This document shows positions 17,235 to 25,679 of a stretch of DNA of 64,000 nucleotides, piece after piece; the stretch's first letter is position 1, and every line of letters begins with the position of its first letter. The notes under the pieces were generated by a model. The model did no database searches. It was not told where the DNA came from and was given only the letters and a program-made list of their open reading frames with translations. A program made the translations under genes and the position numbers. The stretch comes from Duganella dendranthematis (lineage in GTDB: Bacteria > Pseudomonadota > Gammaproteobacteria > Burkholderiales > Burkholderiaceae_D). The stretch is from NCBI RefSeq assembly GCF_012849375.1, contig NZ_CP051684.1:2480001-2544000 (forward strand). The letters are read 5' to 3'.

Positions 17235-17648
17235 TTAGTGGATGCGCGTCGCCAGTGCAGTCTTGAGAACCGTGCTGGCGTGCAGCGAGCCGAGTACAAA
17301 AATGGATTCGATTGTCGCCAGCGCCAGTTCGACCGAAACGTCGCTGGCGATGCTGGCCAGGCCCAGTACCTGGATTTGCAGCCGCTGTCCGGCCGCCTGG
17401 ATTGCTTCCAGGTCGGCGCGTGAGTAGTGCTGCATGCCCAGTACCAGGCTCTTGCGCGCCACGGTCTGCTTGACCACCTCGGCGTGCTGGTTCAGCTGAT
17501 TGCGGATTGCCGTGCGTATCAGATCGGTACGGTTCGAGTAAAACCCTTCCTGTACCAGCAGGTCAATCTGTCCTAAGTCGATCGGGCCCAGATTGATGGT
17601 GATTTTTTCTGATTCGGCAGTCTTCAGCTTGATTTCTTGCTTGGCCAC
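17235..17648 (-). CDS. CopG-like (ribbon-helix-helix) transcriptional regulator
   Basis: The 137-residue protein has a ribbon-helix-helix DNA-binding segment, ITINLGPIDLGQIDLLVQEG followed by SNRTDLIRTAIRNQL (about residues 16-52). The C-terminal part is a separate domain (IQVLGLASIASDVSVELA, GSLHASTVLKTALATRIH). This kind of gene is found next to PHB-depolymerase-family esterases in Burkholderiales, and it starts upstream of the esterase in the same direction with a gap of 8 bp. A perfect-arm dyad lies 16 bp before its start, so autorepression of the pair is plausible. Confidence 0.8.
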   Translation of the reverse strand: MAKQEIKLKTAESEKITINLGPIDLGQIDLLVQEGFYSNRTDLIRTAIRNQLNQHAEVVKQTVARKSLVLGMQHYSRADLEAIQAAGQRLQIQVLGLASIASDVSVELALATIESIFVLGSLHASTVLKTALATRIH

Positions 17649-17663
17649 AGTGTCTCCATCTGA

Positions 17664-17685
17664 TTACCATCTATATGGATGGTAA
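17664..17685. promoter_or_regulatory. palindromic operator candidate for the CopG-like regulator
   Basis: TTACCATC (17664-17671) and GATGGTAA (17678-17685) are exact inverted 8-base arms around TATATG. The site is 16 bp before the regulator start, where a repressor would block transcription. A ribbon-helix-helix dimer-of-dimers on such a dyad is inferred. Confidence 0.6.
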
Positions 17686-17736
17686 GTCTACGCCGATGCG
17701 CCCCCAAGTCAAGCGGCTTCACGGCATAATGGGGCC

Positions 17737-17952
17737 ATGAGTGATGCAACTAACTTAATCGCCGCGCCGGTGCCGTCCCCGTGTGTCAGCCTGTGCAAGA
17801 TGGACATGGAACGGCAATATTGCATGGGCTGCCTGCGGACCATCGACGAAATCATCGCCTGGGGGAAGGCCGACGACGACTACAAACGCGCCGTGTGGGC
17901 GGAATTGCCGGTGCGGCGGCAAACCCTCCGTTTCGACGACGAGGAGCTATGA
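17737..17952 (+). CDS. DUF1289 domain protein
   Basis: The 71-residue protein carries the DUF1289 signature SPCVSLCKMDMERQYCMGC with four cysteines, then LRTIDEIIAWGKADDDYKR. The four cysteines suggest a metal site. The function is unknown; such proteins are often encoded near oxidative or fatty-acid genes. Its stop overlaps the start of the metallo-hydrolase (ATGA at 17949-17952), which points to translational coupling. Confidence 0.9.
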   Translation: MSDATNLIAAPVPSPCVSLCKMDMERQYCMGCLRTIDEIIAWGKADDDYKRAVWAELPVRRQTLRFDDEEL

Positions 17953-18857
17953 GCGTGCTGCCGGATGCGATACAGGTGCTGGAACGGGGCTGGCTGTCGT
18001 CCAACAACATCATGTTGTTGGGCCGCCACGATACGGCGATTATCGATACCGGCTACGTCAGCCATGCGCCGCAGACGCTGGAACTGGTGCGCCACGTGCT
18101 GCGCGGCCGCCATCTGGACCAGATTCTCAACACCCACCTGCATTCCGACCACTGCGGCGGCAACGCCATCCTGCAGGCCCACTTCGGCTGCCAGACCTCG
18201 ATTCCGGTGGCGGAAGCCGACAAGGTGCGGCACTGGGACGTGGAGGCGCTGAGTTTCAAGGCCACCGGCCAGCGCTGCGACCGCTTCACCTTCGACGCCA
18301 CCATCGCCCCCGGCGACGTGCTGACGCTGGCCGACATGGAATGGCAGGCGCTGGGCGCCCCCGGCCACGACCCGCATTCGCTGATTTTTTACTGTCCGCA
18401 AGAAAAGGTGCTGGTATCCGCCGATGCGCTGTGGGAAAACGGCTTCGGCGTCATCTTCCCCGAGCTGGAAGGCGAGTCCGGCTTTGCCGAAGAGCGCGCC
18501 ACGCTGGACCTGATCGCCGGGCTGGACGTGCGGGTGGCGATTCCCGGCCACGGCGCGCCATTCACCGATGTGGCCGGCGCACTGGCGCGCGCGCGGTCAC
18601 GGCTGGAATACCTGGCCGCCGATCCGGTACGCAACGCGCAGAATGCGCTGAAGGTGCTGCTCAAGTTTTTGTTGCTGGAGCGCCAGCGGATTGCGCTGAC
18701 CGACGTGCCGGTGCTGCTGACGTCAATGCCGGTGTTTGCTGCCGCCAATAACAACTTCCTCAAGCAGACGCCGGAAGAGCTCGGCCGATGGGCCGCCAGC
18801 CAGCTAGTACGCAGTACTGCGGCTCGTGTCGATGGTGAGTACTTACTTAATGAATAA
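17949..18857 (+). CDS. metallo-beta-lactamase-fold hydrolase
   Basis: I chose the ATG at 17949 because of the 4-base overlap with the DUF1289 gene; it gives 302 residues. The metal site is complete: HLHSDHCGGN (HxHxDH), PGHDPHS, the aspartate in VSADALWENG and the last histidine in IPGHGAPF. The family includes glyoxalase II-like and lactonase-like hydrolases; the C-terminal helical part (LLKFLLLERQRIAL) is of the RNase Z/hydroxyacylglutathione-hydrolase-like 'YflN/BLH' size class. The substrate cannot be deduced. No signal peptide is present. Confidence 0.87.
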   Translation: MSVLPDAIQVLERGWLSSNNIMLLGRHDTAIIDTGYVSHAPQTLELVRHVLRGRHLDQILNTHLHSDHCGGNAILQAHFGCQTSIPVAEADKVRHWDVEALSFKATGQRCDRFTFDATIAPGDVLTLADMEWQALGAPGHDPHSLIFYCPQEKVLVSADALWENGFGVIFPELEGESGFAEERATLDLIAGLDVRVAIPGHGAPFTDVAGALARARSRLEYLAADPVRNAQNALKVLLKFLLLERQRIALTDVPVLLTSMPVFAAANNNFLKQTPEELGRWAASQLVRSTAARVDGEYLLNE

Positions 18858-18905
18858 ATGTAGAGGGGTGGATCTAGTTTCGGCACGATCGTACTATTTC
18901 CGATC

Positions 18906-18911
18906 TATAAT
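18906..18911 (+). promoter_or_regulatory. consensus -10 box upstream of the nitronate monooxygenase
   Basis: TATAAT lies 37 bp before the start codon of the nitronate monooxygenase gene. No clear TTGACA-like -35 is seen at the normal distance, so this may be an extended or activator-dependent promoter. Confidence 0.4.
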
Positions 18912-18947
18912 CGTTGGCACCGATTAATTCACGTCAGCGAGTACGCC

Positions 18948-19901
18948 ATGACCTTGCCTGCAGTCCTGCAAAACCTCACCCTTCCCGTCATCGCATCCCC
19001 GATGTTCATCGCCAGTGGACCGGCGCTGGTGGCGGCCCAGTGCAAGGCCGGCATCGTCGGCTCGTTCCCGGCGCTGAACGCGCGTCCGGCCGAGATGCTG
19101 GATGTGTGGCTGACCGATCTGCAAAAGGAGCTGGCCGAGTTCCAGGCCGCCAACCCGGACAAGCGCGTTGGCCCGATCGCCGTCAACCAGATCGTCCACC
19201 AGTCCAACGACCGCCTGGCGCATGACGTCGAAGTGTGCGTGAAGCACCAGATTCCTATCATCATCTCGTCGCTGCGCGCGCCGCCGAAAGAGATGCTGGA
19301 TGCGATCCACAGCTATGGCGGCATCGTGTTGCACGACATCGTCTCGATCCGCCACGCTGAAAAAGCGCTGGAAGCGGGCGTTGACGGCCTGATCCTGGTG
19401 GCCAGCGGCGCCGGCGGCCACGCCGGCACGCTGTCGCCGTTTGCGCTGGTGGGTGAAGTGCGCAAGTTCTTCAAAGGTCCGATTGCACTGTCCGGCTCGA
19501 TCGCCACCGGCGACGCCATCCTGGCGGCCCAGGCCATGGGCGCCGACTTTGCCTACATCGGTTCGCGCTGGCTGGCGACCAAGGAATCCAATGTCAGCGA
19601 CGGCTACCGCGAGGCGATTGTCGAATCCACGGCGGCGGATATCATCTATTCGAATCTGTTCACCGGCGTTCACGGTAATTACCTGAAAAAATCCATCGTC
19701 GCCGCCGGCCTCGATCCGGACGCGCTGCCGACTGCCGACAAGACCGCGATGAACTTCGGTTCCAGCAGCGCCAAAGCCTGGCGCGACATCTGGGGCGCCG
19801 GCCAGGGCGTGGGCCTGATGGACGACATTCCATCGACCGCCGAGATGGTCGAACGCCTGAAGCGCGAGTACGACGCCGCCCGCGCCCGCCTCGCGCTGTA
19901 A
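18948..19901 (+). CDS. nitronate monooxygenase (2-nitropropane dioxygenase family)
   Basis: The 317-residue TIM-barrel protein begins LPVIASPMFIASGPALVAAQCKAGIVG, the FMN-binding start of the family. Further motifs are the flavin/catalytic segment LILVASGAGGHAGTLSPF with the active histidine, GPIALSGSIATGDAILAAQAMGADFAYIGSRWLAT for phosphate binding, and a C-terminal GAGQGVGLMDDI. It oxidises alkyl nitronates such as propionate-3-nitronate, using FMN and oxygen, and so detoxifies nitro compounds. It ends exactly one base before the stop of the convergent amidohydrolase, a tail-to-tail junction with no spacer. Confidence 0.9.
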   Translation: MTLPAVLQNLTLPVIASPMFIASGPALVAAQCKAGIVGSFPALNARPAEMLDVWLTDLQKELAEFQAANPDKRVGPIAVNQIVHQSNDRLAHDVEVCVKHQIPIIISSLRAPPKEMLDAIHSYGGIVLHDIVSIRHAEKALEAGVDGLILVASGAGGHAGTLSPFALVGEVRKFFKGPIALSGSIATGDAILAAQAMGADFAYIGSRWLATKESNVSDGYREAIVESTAADIIYSNLFTGVHGNYLKKSIVAAGLDPDALPTADKTAMNFGSSSAKAWRDIWGAGQGVGLMDDIPSTAEMVERLKREYDAARARLAL

Positions 19902-21365
19902 TTACTGGCCGACGGCGAGGCTTTCGCGCGCCATCGGCTTGCCGCGTACCCAGACCGTGTCTACCGTATCGTAGGCACGGACGTCTTGCAGCGGCGACTC
20001 CTTCATCAGCACCAGATTGGCCACCTTTCCCGGCTCGATGCTGCCCAGGTCGTTTTCAAGATGGAAGGCGCGGGCATTGTTGATGGTCGCCGCCTTGAAT
20101 AGCTGCGCCAATGACAGGCCGGCGCTGCGCAAGTCCTGCATCTCCAGATAGCCGTTCAGACCCGGAATATTGCCGTAGGTGGGCGAGGACGGCGTATCGG
20201 TGGCAAACAGGAAATTCGCATTCTTGCTCGCTAAATAGGCAACCACCTGGCGCTGGCGGCGCAGCGGCGATTCCATATTCTTGCGGACTGTCTCGTCGGT
20301 TTCCCCTTCTTCCGCCACTTCTTCCTTGAACCAGTTGCCTTCCGGCGTCTTCAGCCAGGCCAGCATGGTTGGCGGCAGCAGCTTGGACAGTACCGGTGTG
20401 TTCAGATATTCCGGATCGACATAGGCGCGCAGGCCGTACAGCACCTGCATGGTCGGCTGGTAGCCGATATTGCGTTCGACGACTTTATCCAGCAACTGCT
20501 TGATTTCGTCTGGTAACTCCGGCGAATTGTTCAGCGTACCCCAGTGCCACATGCCGTGGGCCAGCACGTCGACGCCACCGTTGACGGCGAAGGTCTGCGC
20601 CTCAAAGGAATTCCCGTGCGTCACCAGCGTCAGGCCATCCTTGGTTGCCGCCGCGCGGACCTCGCCGTAGACGGCCGGACTCATCACCGGCAGGTTGCGC
20701 TGAGCGCCGAAACCGTGTTCGTAGTGGGTTTTGACGCAGATGGCGCCGTCCTTTTTAGCGCGGGCCACGCCTTTGGCTGGGGTGTAGTCCTCCGGCTTGT
20801 AGCGGGCGGGAATCTTGTCGGCCTGGGCGGGGTCGTAAATGAAATTGGAAAATACTTCAAAGCGGTAGGCTGGCGGCGTGTACGACGATGGGTAGCCGTT
20901 GGCGAATACCAGCGGTGGGCCGCAGTCGTAGATGTCCGGATGACGCGGCATGGCTTTGACGCGGTCGATGAATTCGCGGCTGCCGGCGGCCAGGTCGATC
21001 ACGGTGGTGTAGCCGTAGTAGAGATAGGAGCGCGGCATTTGCGCGAAATATTCCTTGGCCATGGTTTGCATGTGGTCGGCCTGCTCGAAGCTCATGCCGG
21101 GCACGGCAAACAGGTGGACGTGAGAGTCGATCAGGCCGGGCGTTAAATAGTAGCCCTTGCCGTCGACGCGGGTGGCGCCGGCCGGTGTTTTGCCGCCGGA
21201 ACCGCGCTCGACGCGGACAATGCGATCGTTATCGATCAGCACGCTGCCGCTTTCGATGCGATCCAGTTTTTCCGGCGAGATCAGTTTGACGTTGGTGATC
21301 CACGTCTGGCCGGCCATGGCCGGTGCGCAAATCATCAGGTTGGCGATCAGGTGAGGCAATTTCAT
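19902..21365 (-). CDS. exported amidohydrolase-family metal-dependent hydrolase
   Basis: The 487-residue protein starts with a signal peptide (MKLPHLIANLMICAPAMAG). The amidohydrolase metal residues are visible: SHVHLF, then TLVTHGNSFEA, VLAHGMWHWG and the aspartate in FLFATDTPSSPTYG. The end AFHLENDLGSIEPGKVANLVLM is the usual beta-sandwich signature of the imidazolonepropionase-like branch. It is probably a periplasmic peptidase- or cyclic-amide-type hydrolase; the substrate is unknown. The AraC-type membrane regulator gene lies 77 bp upstream in the same direction and may control it. Confidence 0.86.
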   Translation of the reverse strand: MKLPHLIANLMICAPAMAGQTWITNVKLISPEKLDRIESGSVLIDNDRIVRVERGSGGKTPAGATRVDGKGYYLTPGLIDSHVHLFAVPGMSFEQADHMQTMAKEYFAQMPRSYLYYGYTTVIDLAAGSREFIDRVKAMPRHPDIYDCGPPLVFANGYPSSYTPPAYRFEVFSNFIYDPAQADKIPARYKPEDYTPAKGVARAKKDGAICVKTHYEHGFGAQRNLPVMSPAVYGEVRAAATKDGLTLVTHGNSFEAQTFAVNGGVDVLAHGMWHWGTLNNSPELPDEIKQLLDKVVERNIGYQPTMQVLYGLRAYVDPEYLNTPVLSKLLPPTMLAWLKTPEGNWFKEEVAEEGETDETVRKNMESPLRRQRQVVAYLASKNANFLFATDTPSSPTYGNIPGLNGYLEMQDLRSAGLSLAQLFKAATINNARAFHLENDLGSIEPGKVANLVLMKESPLQDVRAYDTVDTVWVRGKPMARESLAVGQ

Positions 21366-21442
21366 GCTGGGCTCCTTGTTGTGATGCCCCAGTCTGCCGT
21401 GCCACGCCGTGGTTTTCGTCGCAAATGATGATTTGGCACGCG

Positions 21443-22558
21443 CTAGGCGGCGGTGTTGGCCTGGTCGCGGAATTCGCCCGGCGTGACGCCGGTGAATTTT
21501 TTAAATGTGCGGTTCATCGCGCTTTTACTGTTAAATCCTGCGATCAGCGATAAGTCGAGAATGCTGGTGCCTGCCAGTTGCGGGTCGTGCAGCGCGGTTT
21601 TCAGGGCCTCGACGCGGTAGCGGTTGAGGTAGTCGGCGAAATTGGCGCCGCAATGTTCATTGATCAGCTGGGAAAGCTCGTGTGGCGTCATGGCCACCTG
21701 CGCGGCCAGGTCTTCCAGCTTCAGTTCGCCGTTGCGGTAGGGCTGATCCTGCTCCATGCAGGTTTGCAGGCGGGCCAGGAAGGCATCCCGATCGGCTGCG
21801 GATAACTGTTTGTCGGCGTAGCGCGGTTTAGGCGCAGGAACCGGCGCCGGCGGCAGCGTGCGTGGACGGTAGCCAAGCGGCAGGCGCATCGCCGTATAGG
21901 CGGTGGCGAAGACGAACACGATCAGGGCGCCGCCGTCTACCATTTCCACAGACAGCGGCCAGTCGATGTCGAACGCGGCCATCGCTACCGCAATCACGCT
22001 CAGCGCTCCGCTCGCGAGCCACAGGCGCATGAGCCGGCGCAGGTCGCCCACCAGTTCCGAATCGGCCGGCACTCGTCGGACCAGGCGGACACTGGCGCGC
22101 AGGTAAAGGAGCAGGATCACCAGCTTGGCCACCGCCGCCAGTCCGAGATACCAGGGCCAACCGTGCCACTGGCGCATCCAGGCCAGTTTTTCGTCAGCCG
22201 AGCGCAAGTAGAAAGGCATCATGCCGAGCGTGGCGACCGCAAACGGAATGAAATGCAGCCAGGCGCGGCGGCCAAGCGGCTGGTCGGACAGCATCGCGTG
22301 CAAGTAAAGGTACAGCAGCGGCCCCACCGCCAGCCCCAGCGTGACGATGGCCAGCGCGCTGTGCGGATAGACGCGGTACAGATGATTCAGCCCCAGCCAC
22401 GCATGGCCAATGATTGCTGAAAAAATCAGCAGCAGCGCCGACAGCAGCCGGTTTGCCGTGCGCATTTCGGGTTGGCGCGGGTTGAGCAGCGCGATGCTCA
22501 GAAAAACCGCCTGGGCAATGGCGGCGAGGAACAGCCAGGAAGCAATTGTATTCACCAT
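21443..22558 (-). CDS. membrane-anchored AraC-type transcriptional regulator
   Basis: I chose the ATG at 22558 (AGGA eight bases upstream), giving 371 residues; a GTG/TTG-type start at 22594 is also open. The first two thirds hold about six to seven hydrophobic helices (SWLFLAAIAQAVFLSIALL, RLLSALLLIFSAIIGHAW). The last 105 residues are an AraC domain (MTPHELSQLINEHCGANFADYL, ILDLSLIAGFNSKSAMNRTFKKFTG). This layout is a known class of membrane AraC regulators that sense an envelope signal. It is divergent from the TPR gene (68-bp gap) and upstream of the amidohydrolase. Confidence 0.85.
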   Translation of the reverse strand: MVNTIASWLFLAAIAQAVFLSIALLNPRQPEMRTANRLLSALLLIFSAIIGHAWLGLNHLYRVYPHSALAIVTLGLAVGPLLYLYLHAMLSDQPLGRRAWLHFIPFAVATLGMMPFYLRSADEKLAWMRQWHGWPWYLGLAAVAKLVILLLYLRASVRLVRRVPADSELVGDLRRLMRLWLASGALSVIAVAMAAFDIDWPLSVEMVDGGALIVFVFATAYTAMRLPLGYRPRTLPPAPVPAPKPRYADKQLSAADRDAFLARLQTCMEQDQPYRNGELKLEDLAAQVAMTPHELSQLINEHCGANFADYLNRYRVEALKTALHDPQLAGTSILDLSLIAGFNSKSAMNRTFKKFTGVTPGEFRDQANTAA

Positions 22559-22626
22559 GATACAAATCCTGACATTTTTAGCAATCCAAAGCAATTACAA
22601 TTCACTCAACATTGCGGAGGATAACG

Positions 22627-23814
22627 ATGAAAACTGTACGTTCAGCATCTCTGTTGTTGGCGCTGGTGTGCGCAGCCAGCCAGGCGTCCGTAAAGCCGAA
22701 CGCGGCTGCGGCGCCGTTGCAGCAGGAAGGGACGTCGTTGTTTGCGCAAGGCAAATACAAGGACGCCATCGCCAAGTACCAGGAGGCGGCCAAGGCCGAC
22801 CCCACCGCGTCGGAGCCCTTGTCCGGGATTGCCAATGTGCTGATGGCGGCGGCGTCGCAGGCACAGGGTGACGCCAGGATGCGGCTGCGCCAGCAGTCCG
22901 AATCGGTGGCGCGCCAGGCGCTGACGCTGGGCCCGGATGATCCGCTGGCGCAGGAAGTGCTGCGCGTCTTGTTGGAGGATAGACCAGCGCCGCTGCACGT
23001 GCCGACCCCGGCCGCCTGGAAGGCCATGCAGGAAGGCGAGGTATTGTTCCAGGCGGGTAAGCCGGCTGAAGCGCTGGTCAAATATGAGGAATCGGCGCGG
23101 CTGGATCCCTTGTATTCCACCGCGGAGGTGAACGCCGGCGATAGTTTCTTTGTGCAGAAAAAATGGCCGGAGGCCGAGGAGCATTTCCGCAAAGCGACCG
23201 AGATTGAACCGCTCAACGGCCAGGCCTGGCGCTTCCTGTCGGATGCGTTGCAGTGGCAGCAAAAGTTGAATGCAGCGGAGGCGGCGCTGTTCAGCGGCAT
23301 CGCGGCGCAGCCGAACTAGTTGCCGACCTGGGACAAGCTGGCGGCGTTGCGCAGCAAGGTGGGTTACCCGATGACCGCGCTGCACCTCCAGCGCAAGGCC
23401 AGCGTGAAGCTGGATGCCAACGGCAAGTTCGTCATCAATCTGGACTCCGAATTCAGTGGCAACAACGGCAAAATGGTGGCCGATGGCGCGATGTGGCTGG
23501 CTTATGCCACGTTTGAAGTGAATGCGCGCCAGAGGAACCTGCAGGACAAAGTCGCCGACCAGCCGTTTGCGATTGAAGTGGCGTCGTGGCGTTCGGCGCT
23601 GCAGGTAATTGACGAAGTGGTGGCCAACGGCGGCCAGGATATCCAGGACCCCGCGCTGCTGAACATCCGCATGCTGGCCAAGGCCAACCAGCTGGAGACG
23701 GGGCTGATGCTGTTGCAGTACCGGGAATCGTGGCGCGCTGAATTCGAAGCGTGGAAAAAAGCCAACCCGAACGGCATCCGCAAATTCGTCAATACCTACG
23801 CGCTGCGTCCTTAG
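22627..23814 (+). pseudogene. TPR-repeat exported protein interrupted by an in-frame TAG
   Basis: The frame runs 396 codons from the ATG at 22627 (GGAG seven bases upstream) to TAG at 23812-23814, but codon 231 is TAG (23317-23319). Both halves stay in the same frame and look like real coding sequence, so a single nonsense change (a Tyr or similar codon between AQPN and LPTWDKL) best explains it. The first 230 residues have a signal peptide (MKTVRSASLLLALVCAASQA) and two or three TPR units (LFAQGKYKDAIAKYQEAAKADP; ALVKYEESARLDP; WPEAEEHFRKATEIEP). The second half (ALHLQRKASVKLDANG onward) has no family I recognise. The first half may still be made as a truncated protein. Confidence 0.78.
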
Positions 23815-24380
23815 CCTGGGTTATTGATCGCCCACAGGCCCGGCAGGTTGCGCCAGTAGCCGTAAGCGTCCATGCCGAAGCCGACCACGAAGCGGTTAGG
23901 GATGGTGATGCCGACGATATCGGCCTGCACCGGCTTGGCCTTGCCGATGGCTTTGTCGGCAAACACCGCCAGGATCACTTCCTTGGCGCCCATGTCCAGC
24001 AGGCGCTGTTTAACGTGGGCCAGCGTTTCGCCTTCGTCCAGAATATCGTCCAGCACGATCACGGTGCGGCCGCTGACGTTTGAGCGCGGCACCACTTTCC
24101 AGACTACTTCGCCGCCTTTGTCTTCGTCGCCGTAGCGGCTGACGTGGATGTAGTCGAATTCGAGCGGGAAGGTCAGCTGCGGCAGCAGGTTGCCGGTGAA
24201 GACCACGGCGCCGCCCATCACGCCCAGCACCAGCGGGAATTCTTCGCTGTCCGGTTGGTCGTAGCGGGCGTTGAGCGTGTTGGCCATCGCGGTGACGGCG
24301 GTATCGACGTCGTGCTTGGTGTACAGTTCTTCGGCGCTCTCCATCAGGGCGCGGGCGCGGTTGTGGTGGAAGTCTTGCAT
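23811..24380 (-). CDS. hpt: hypoxanthine(-guanine) phosphoribosyltransferase
   Basis: The ATG at 24380 gives 189 residues starting MQDFHHNRARALMES; a TTG at 24398 would add six. The phosphoribosyl-pyrophosphate loop is plain: TVIVLDDILDEGETLAHVK, with the earlier LGVMGGAVVFTGNLL (PPi loop) and the base-binding ADKAIGKAKPVQADIVGI. It salvages hypoxanthine and guanine into IMP and GMP. It lies 37 bp after the PaaK-like ligase in the same direction and could be at the end of the liv operon. Its stop overlaps that of the TPR gene by two bases on the opposite strand. Confidence 0.9.
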   Translation of the reverse strand: MQDFHHNRARALMESAEELYTKHDVDTAVTAMANTLNARYDQPDSEEFPLVLGVMGGAVVFTGNLLPQLTFPLEFDYIHVSRYGDEDKGGEVVWKVVPRSNVSGRTVIVLDDILDEGETLAHVKQRLLDMGAKEVILAVFADKAIGKAKPVQADIVGITIPNRFVVGFGMDAYGYWRNLPGLWAINNPG

Positions 24381-24417
24381 GGTCTTTTTATTAAACAAAC
24401 GTGTGAAGGACGATATT

Positions 24418-25671
24418 TTACTGGTAATCGCGCACGTCGGCGATTACCTTGCCGTCGTTGGGCAGGCTGCCGACGGCGACAAACGCCACTTCGCCGCGTA
24501 GTTTGGTCAGTTTTCGGATCGATTCGATGATCTCCGCGCCGCTGGCGCTGGCGGGATCCGCGACTTCGCAGTGCAGCGTCATCGCCTCCTGCGCGACCCG
24601 GCCGGAGACCACCAGCCGCGCCTTCACAATCTCCGGATGGCGGCGCGTGATGTCATGTACCTGCGACGGATGCACGAACATGCCGCGGATCTTGGTGGTC
24701 TGGTCGGCGCGGCCCAGCCAGCCTTTGATGCGGGTGTTGGTGCGGCCGCACGGCGAGGGCGGCGCATCGGTCAAAATGGCGGACAGGTCGCCGGTAGCAA
24801 AGCGGATCAGCGGGTAGTCCGGATTGAATACGGTGACCACCACCTCGCCCACTTCGCCCGCAGGTACCGGGTCGCCGCTGCCGGGGCGGACGATTTCCAG
24901 GATCACGTCTTCATCCAACACCATGCCCGGATCGCGCACGCCTCCGCTGCACGTTTCGTAGGCGATGTTGCCAATATCGGCGGACGCATACACCTGCAGT
25001 ACGCCAGGCAAGCCATGTTGGCCGAACCAGGCGCGCAGCGATTCAGGCAGCGCCTCTGCGCTGACCAGCGCATGTCTGATGCTGCTGATGTCCACGCCCA
25101 TCTCGTGCGCCTTCTCGATGATGATCTTCAGGAAGGATGGCGTGCCGACATAGGTGTCCGGCCGCAGCGCGTGGATGGCTTGCACCTGCATCTCGGTCTG
25201 GCCGCTGCCGGCCGGGATCACCGCGCAACCAAGTCGCGCGGCGCCGCCTTCGACCATGAAGGCCGCAGGCGTGAAGTGATAGGCGAAGCAGTTCTGCAGC
25301 AGGCCGCCGGCGCGCACGCCCGCCGCGTACATCGGCCGCGCGAAACGCCACCAGTCCTGGCCGCGTCCTTCAGGATCGAAGATGGGGCCGGGAGAAATGT
25401 ACACGCGCGCCAGCTGGCCGACTGGCGTGGTATTCAAGCCGCCAAACGGCGCATGCTGCGTTTGCAGGTCGTGCAGCTCCGATTTTCGCGTGACCGGCAG
25501 CGTGGCCAGCGCCGCGCGGCTGTTGATGTCCACGGCATTGACGTCCTTCAGGATGCGCGACCATCCCGCCGCCGCTTTGGCGCGCGCCACCAATTGCGGC
25601 AGGCGCGCCATCAGATCGCGTTCGCGCTGTTCGGGCGGGCGTGCTTCCAGGCTGTCGAGGGTATCGGTCAT
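24418..25671 (-). CDS. PaaK-like AMP-forming CoA ligase in the liv operon
   Basis: The start at 25671 has AAGGA six bases upstream; it gives 417 residues, the length of phenylacetate-CoA ligases. The C-terminal subdomain region is conserved: IRFATGDLSAI, TNTRIKGWLGRADQTTKIRGMFVHPSQV, and the final lysine in LPNDGKVIADVRDY. The usual Ser/Thr/Gly-rich phosphate loop (SSGTTGKP-type) is not present; the matching place reads RVYISPGPIFDPEGRG. This divergence is seen in the sequence. An AMP-ligase role, perhaps on an aromatic or fatty acid imported by the neighbouring transporter, is inferred. It may also be a diverged paralogue with a different phosphate loop. Confidence 0.82.
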   Translation of the reverse strand: MTDTLDSLEARPPEQRERDLMARLPQLVARAKAAAGWSRILKDVNAVDINSRAALATLPVTRKSELHDLQTQHAPFGGLNTTPVGQLARVYISPGPIFDPEGRGQDWWRFARPMYAAGVRAGGLLQNCFAYHFTPAAFMVEGGAARLGCAVIPAGSGQTEMQVQAIHALRPDTYVGTPSFLKIIIEKAHEMGVDISSIRHALVSAEALPESLRAWFGQHGLPGVLQVYASADIGNIAYETCSGGVRDPGMVLDEDVILEIVRPGSGDPVPAGEVGEVVVTVFNPDYPLIRFATGDLSAILTDAPPSPCGRTNTRIKGWLGRADQTTKIRGMFVHPSQVHDITRRHPEIVKARLVVSGRVAQEAMTLHCEVADPASASGAEIIESIRKLTKLRGEVAFVAVGSLPNDGKVIADVRDYQ

Positions 25672-25679
25672 AACCATCC

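Noticed and set aside
23320..23814. The second half of the TPR gene as a separate gene
   Set aside because: It has no start codon with a ribosome-binding site near 23320 and is in frame with the first half, so it is better seen as one interrupted gene.
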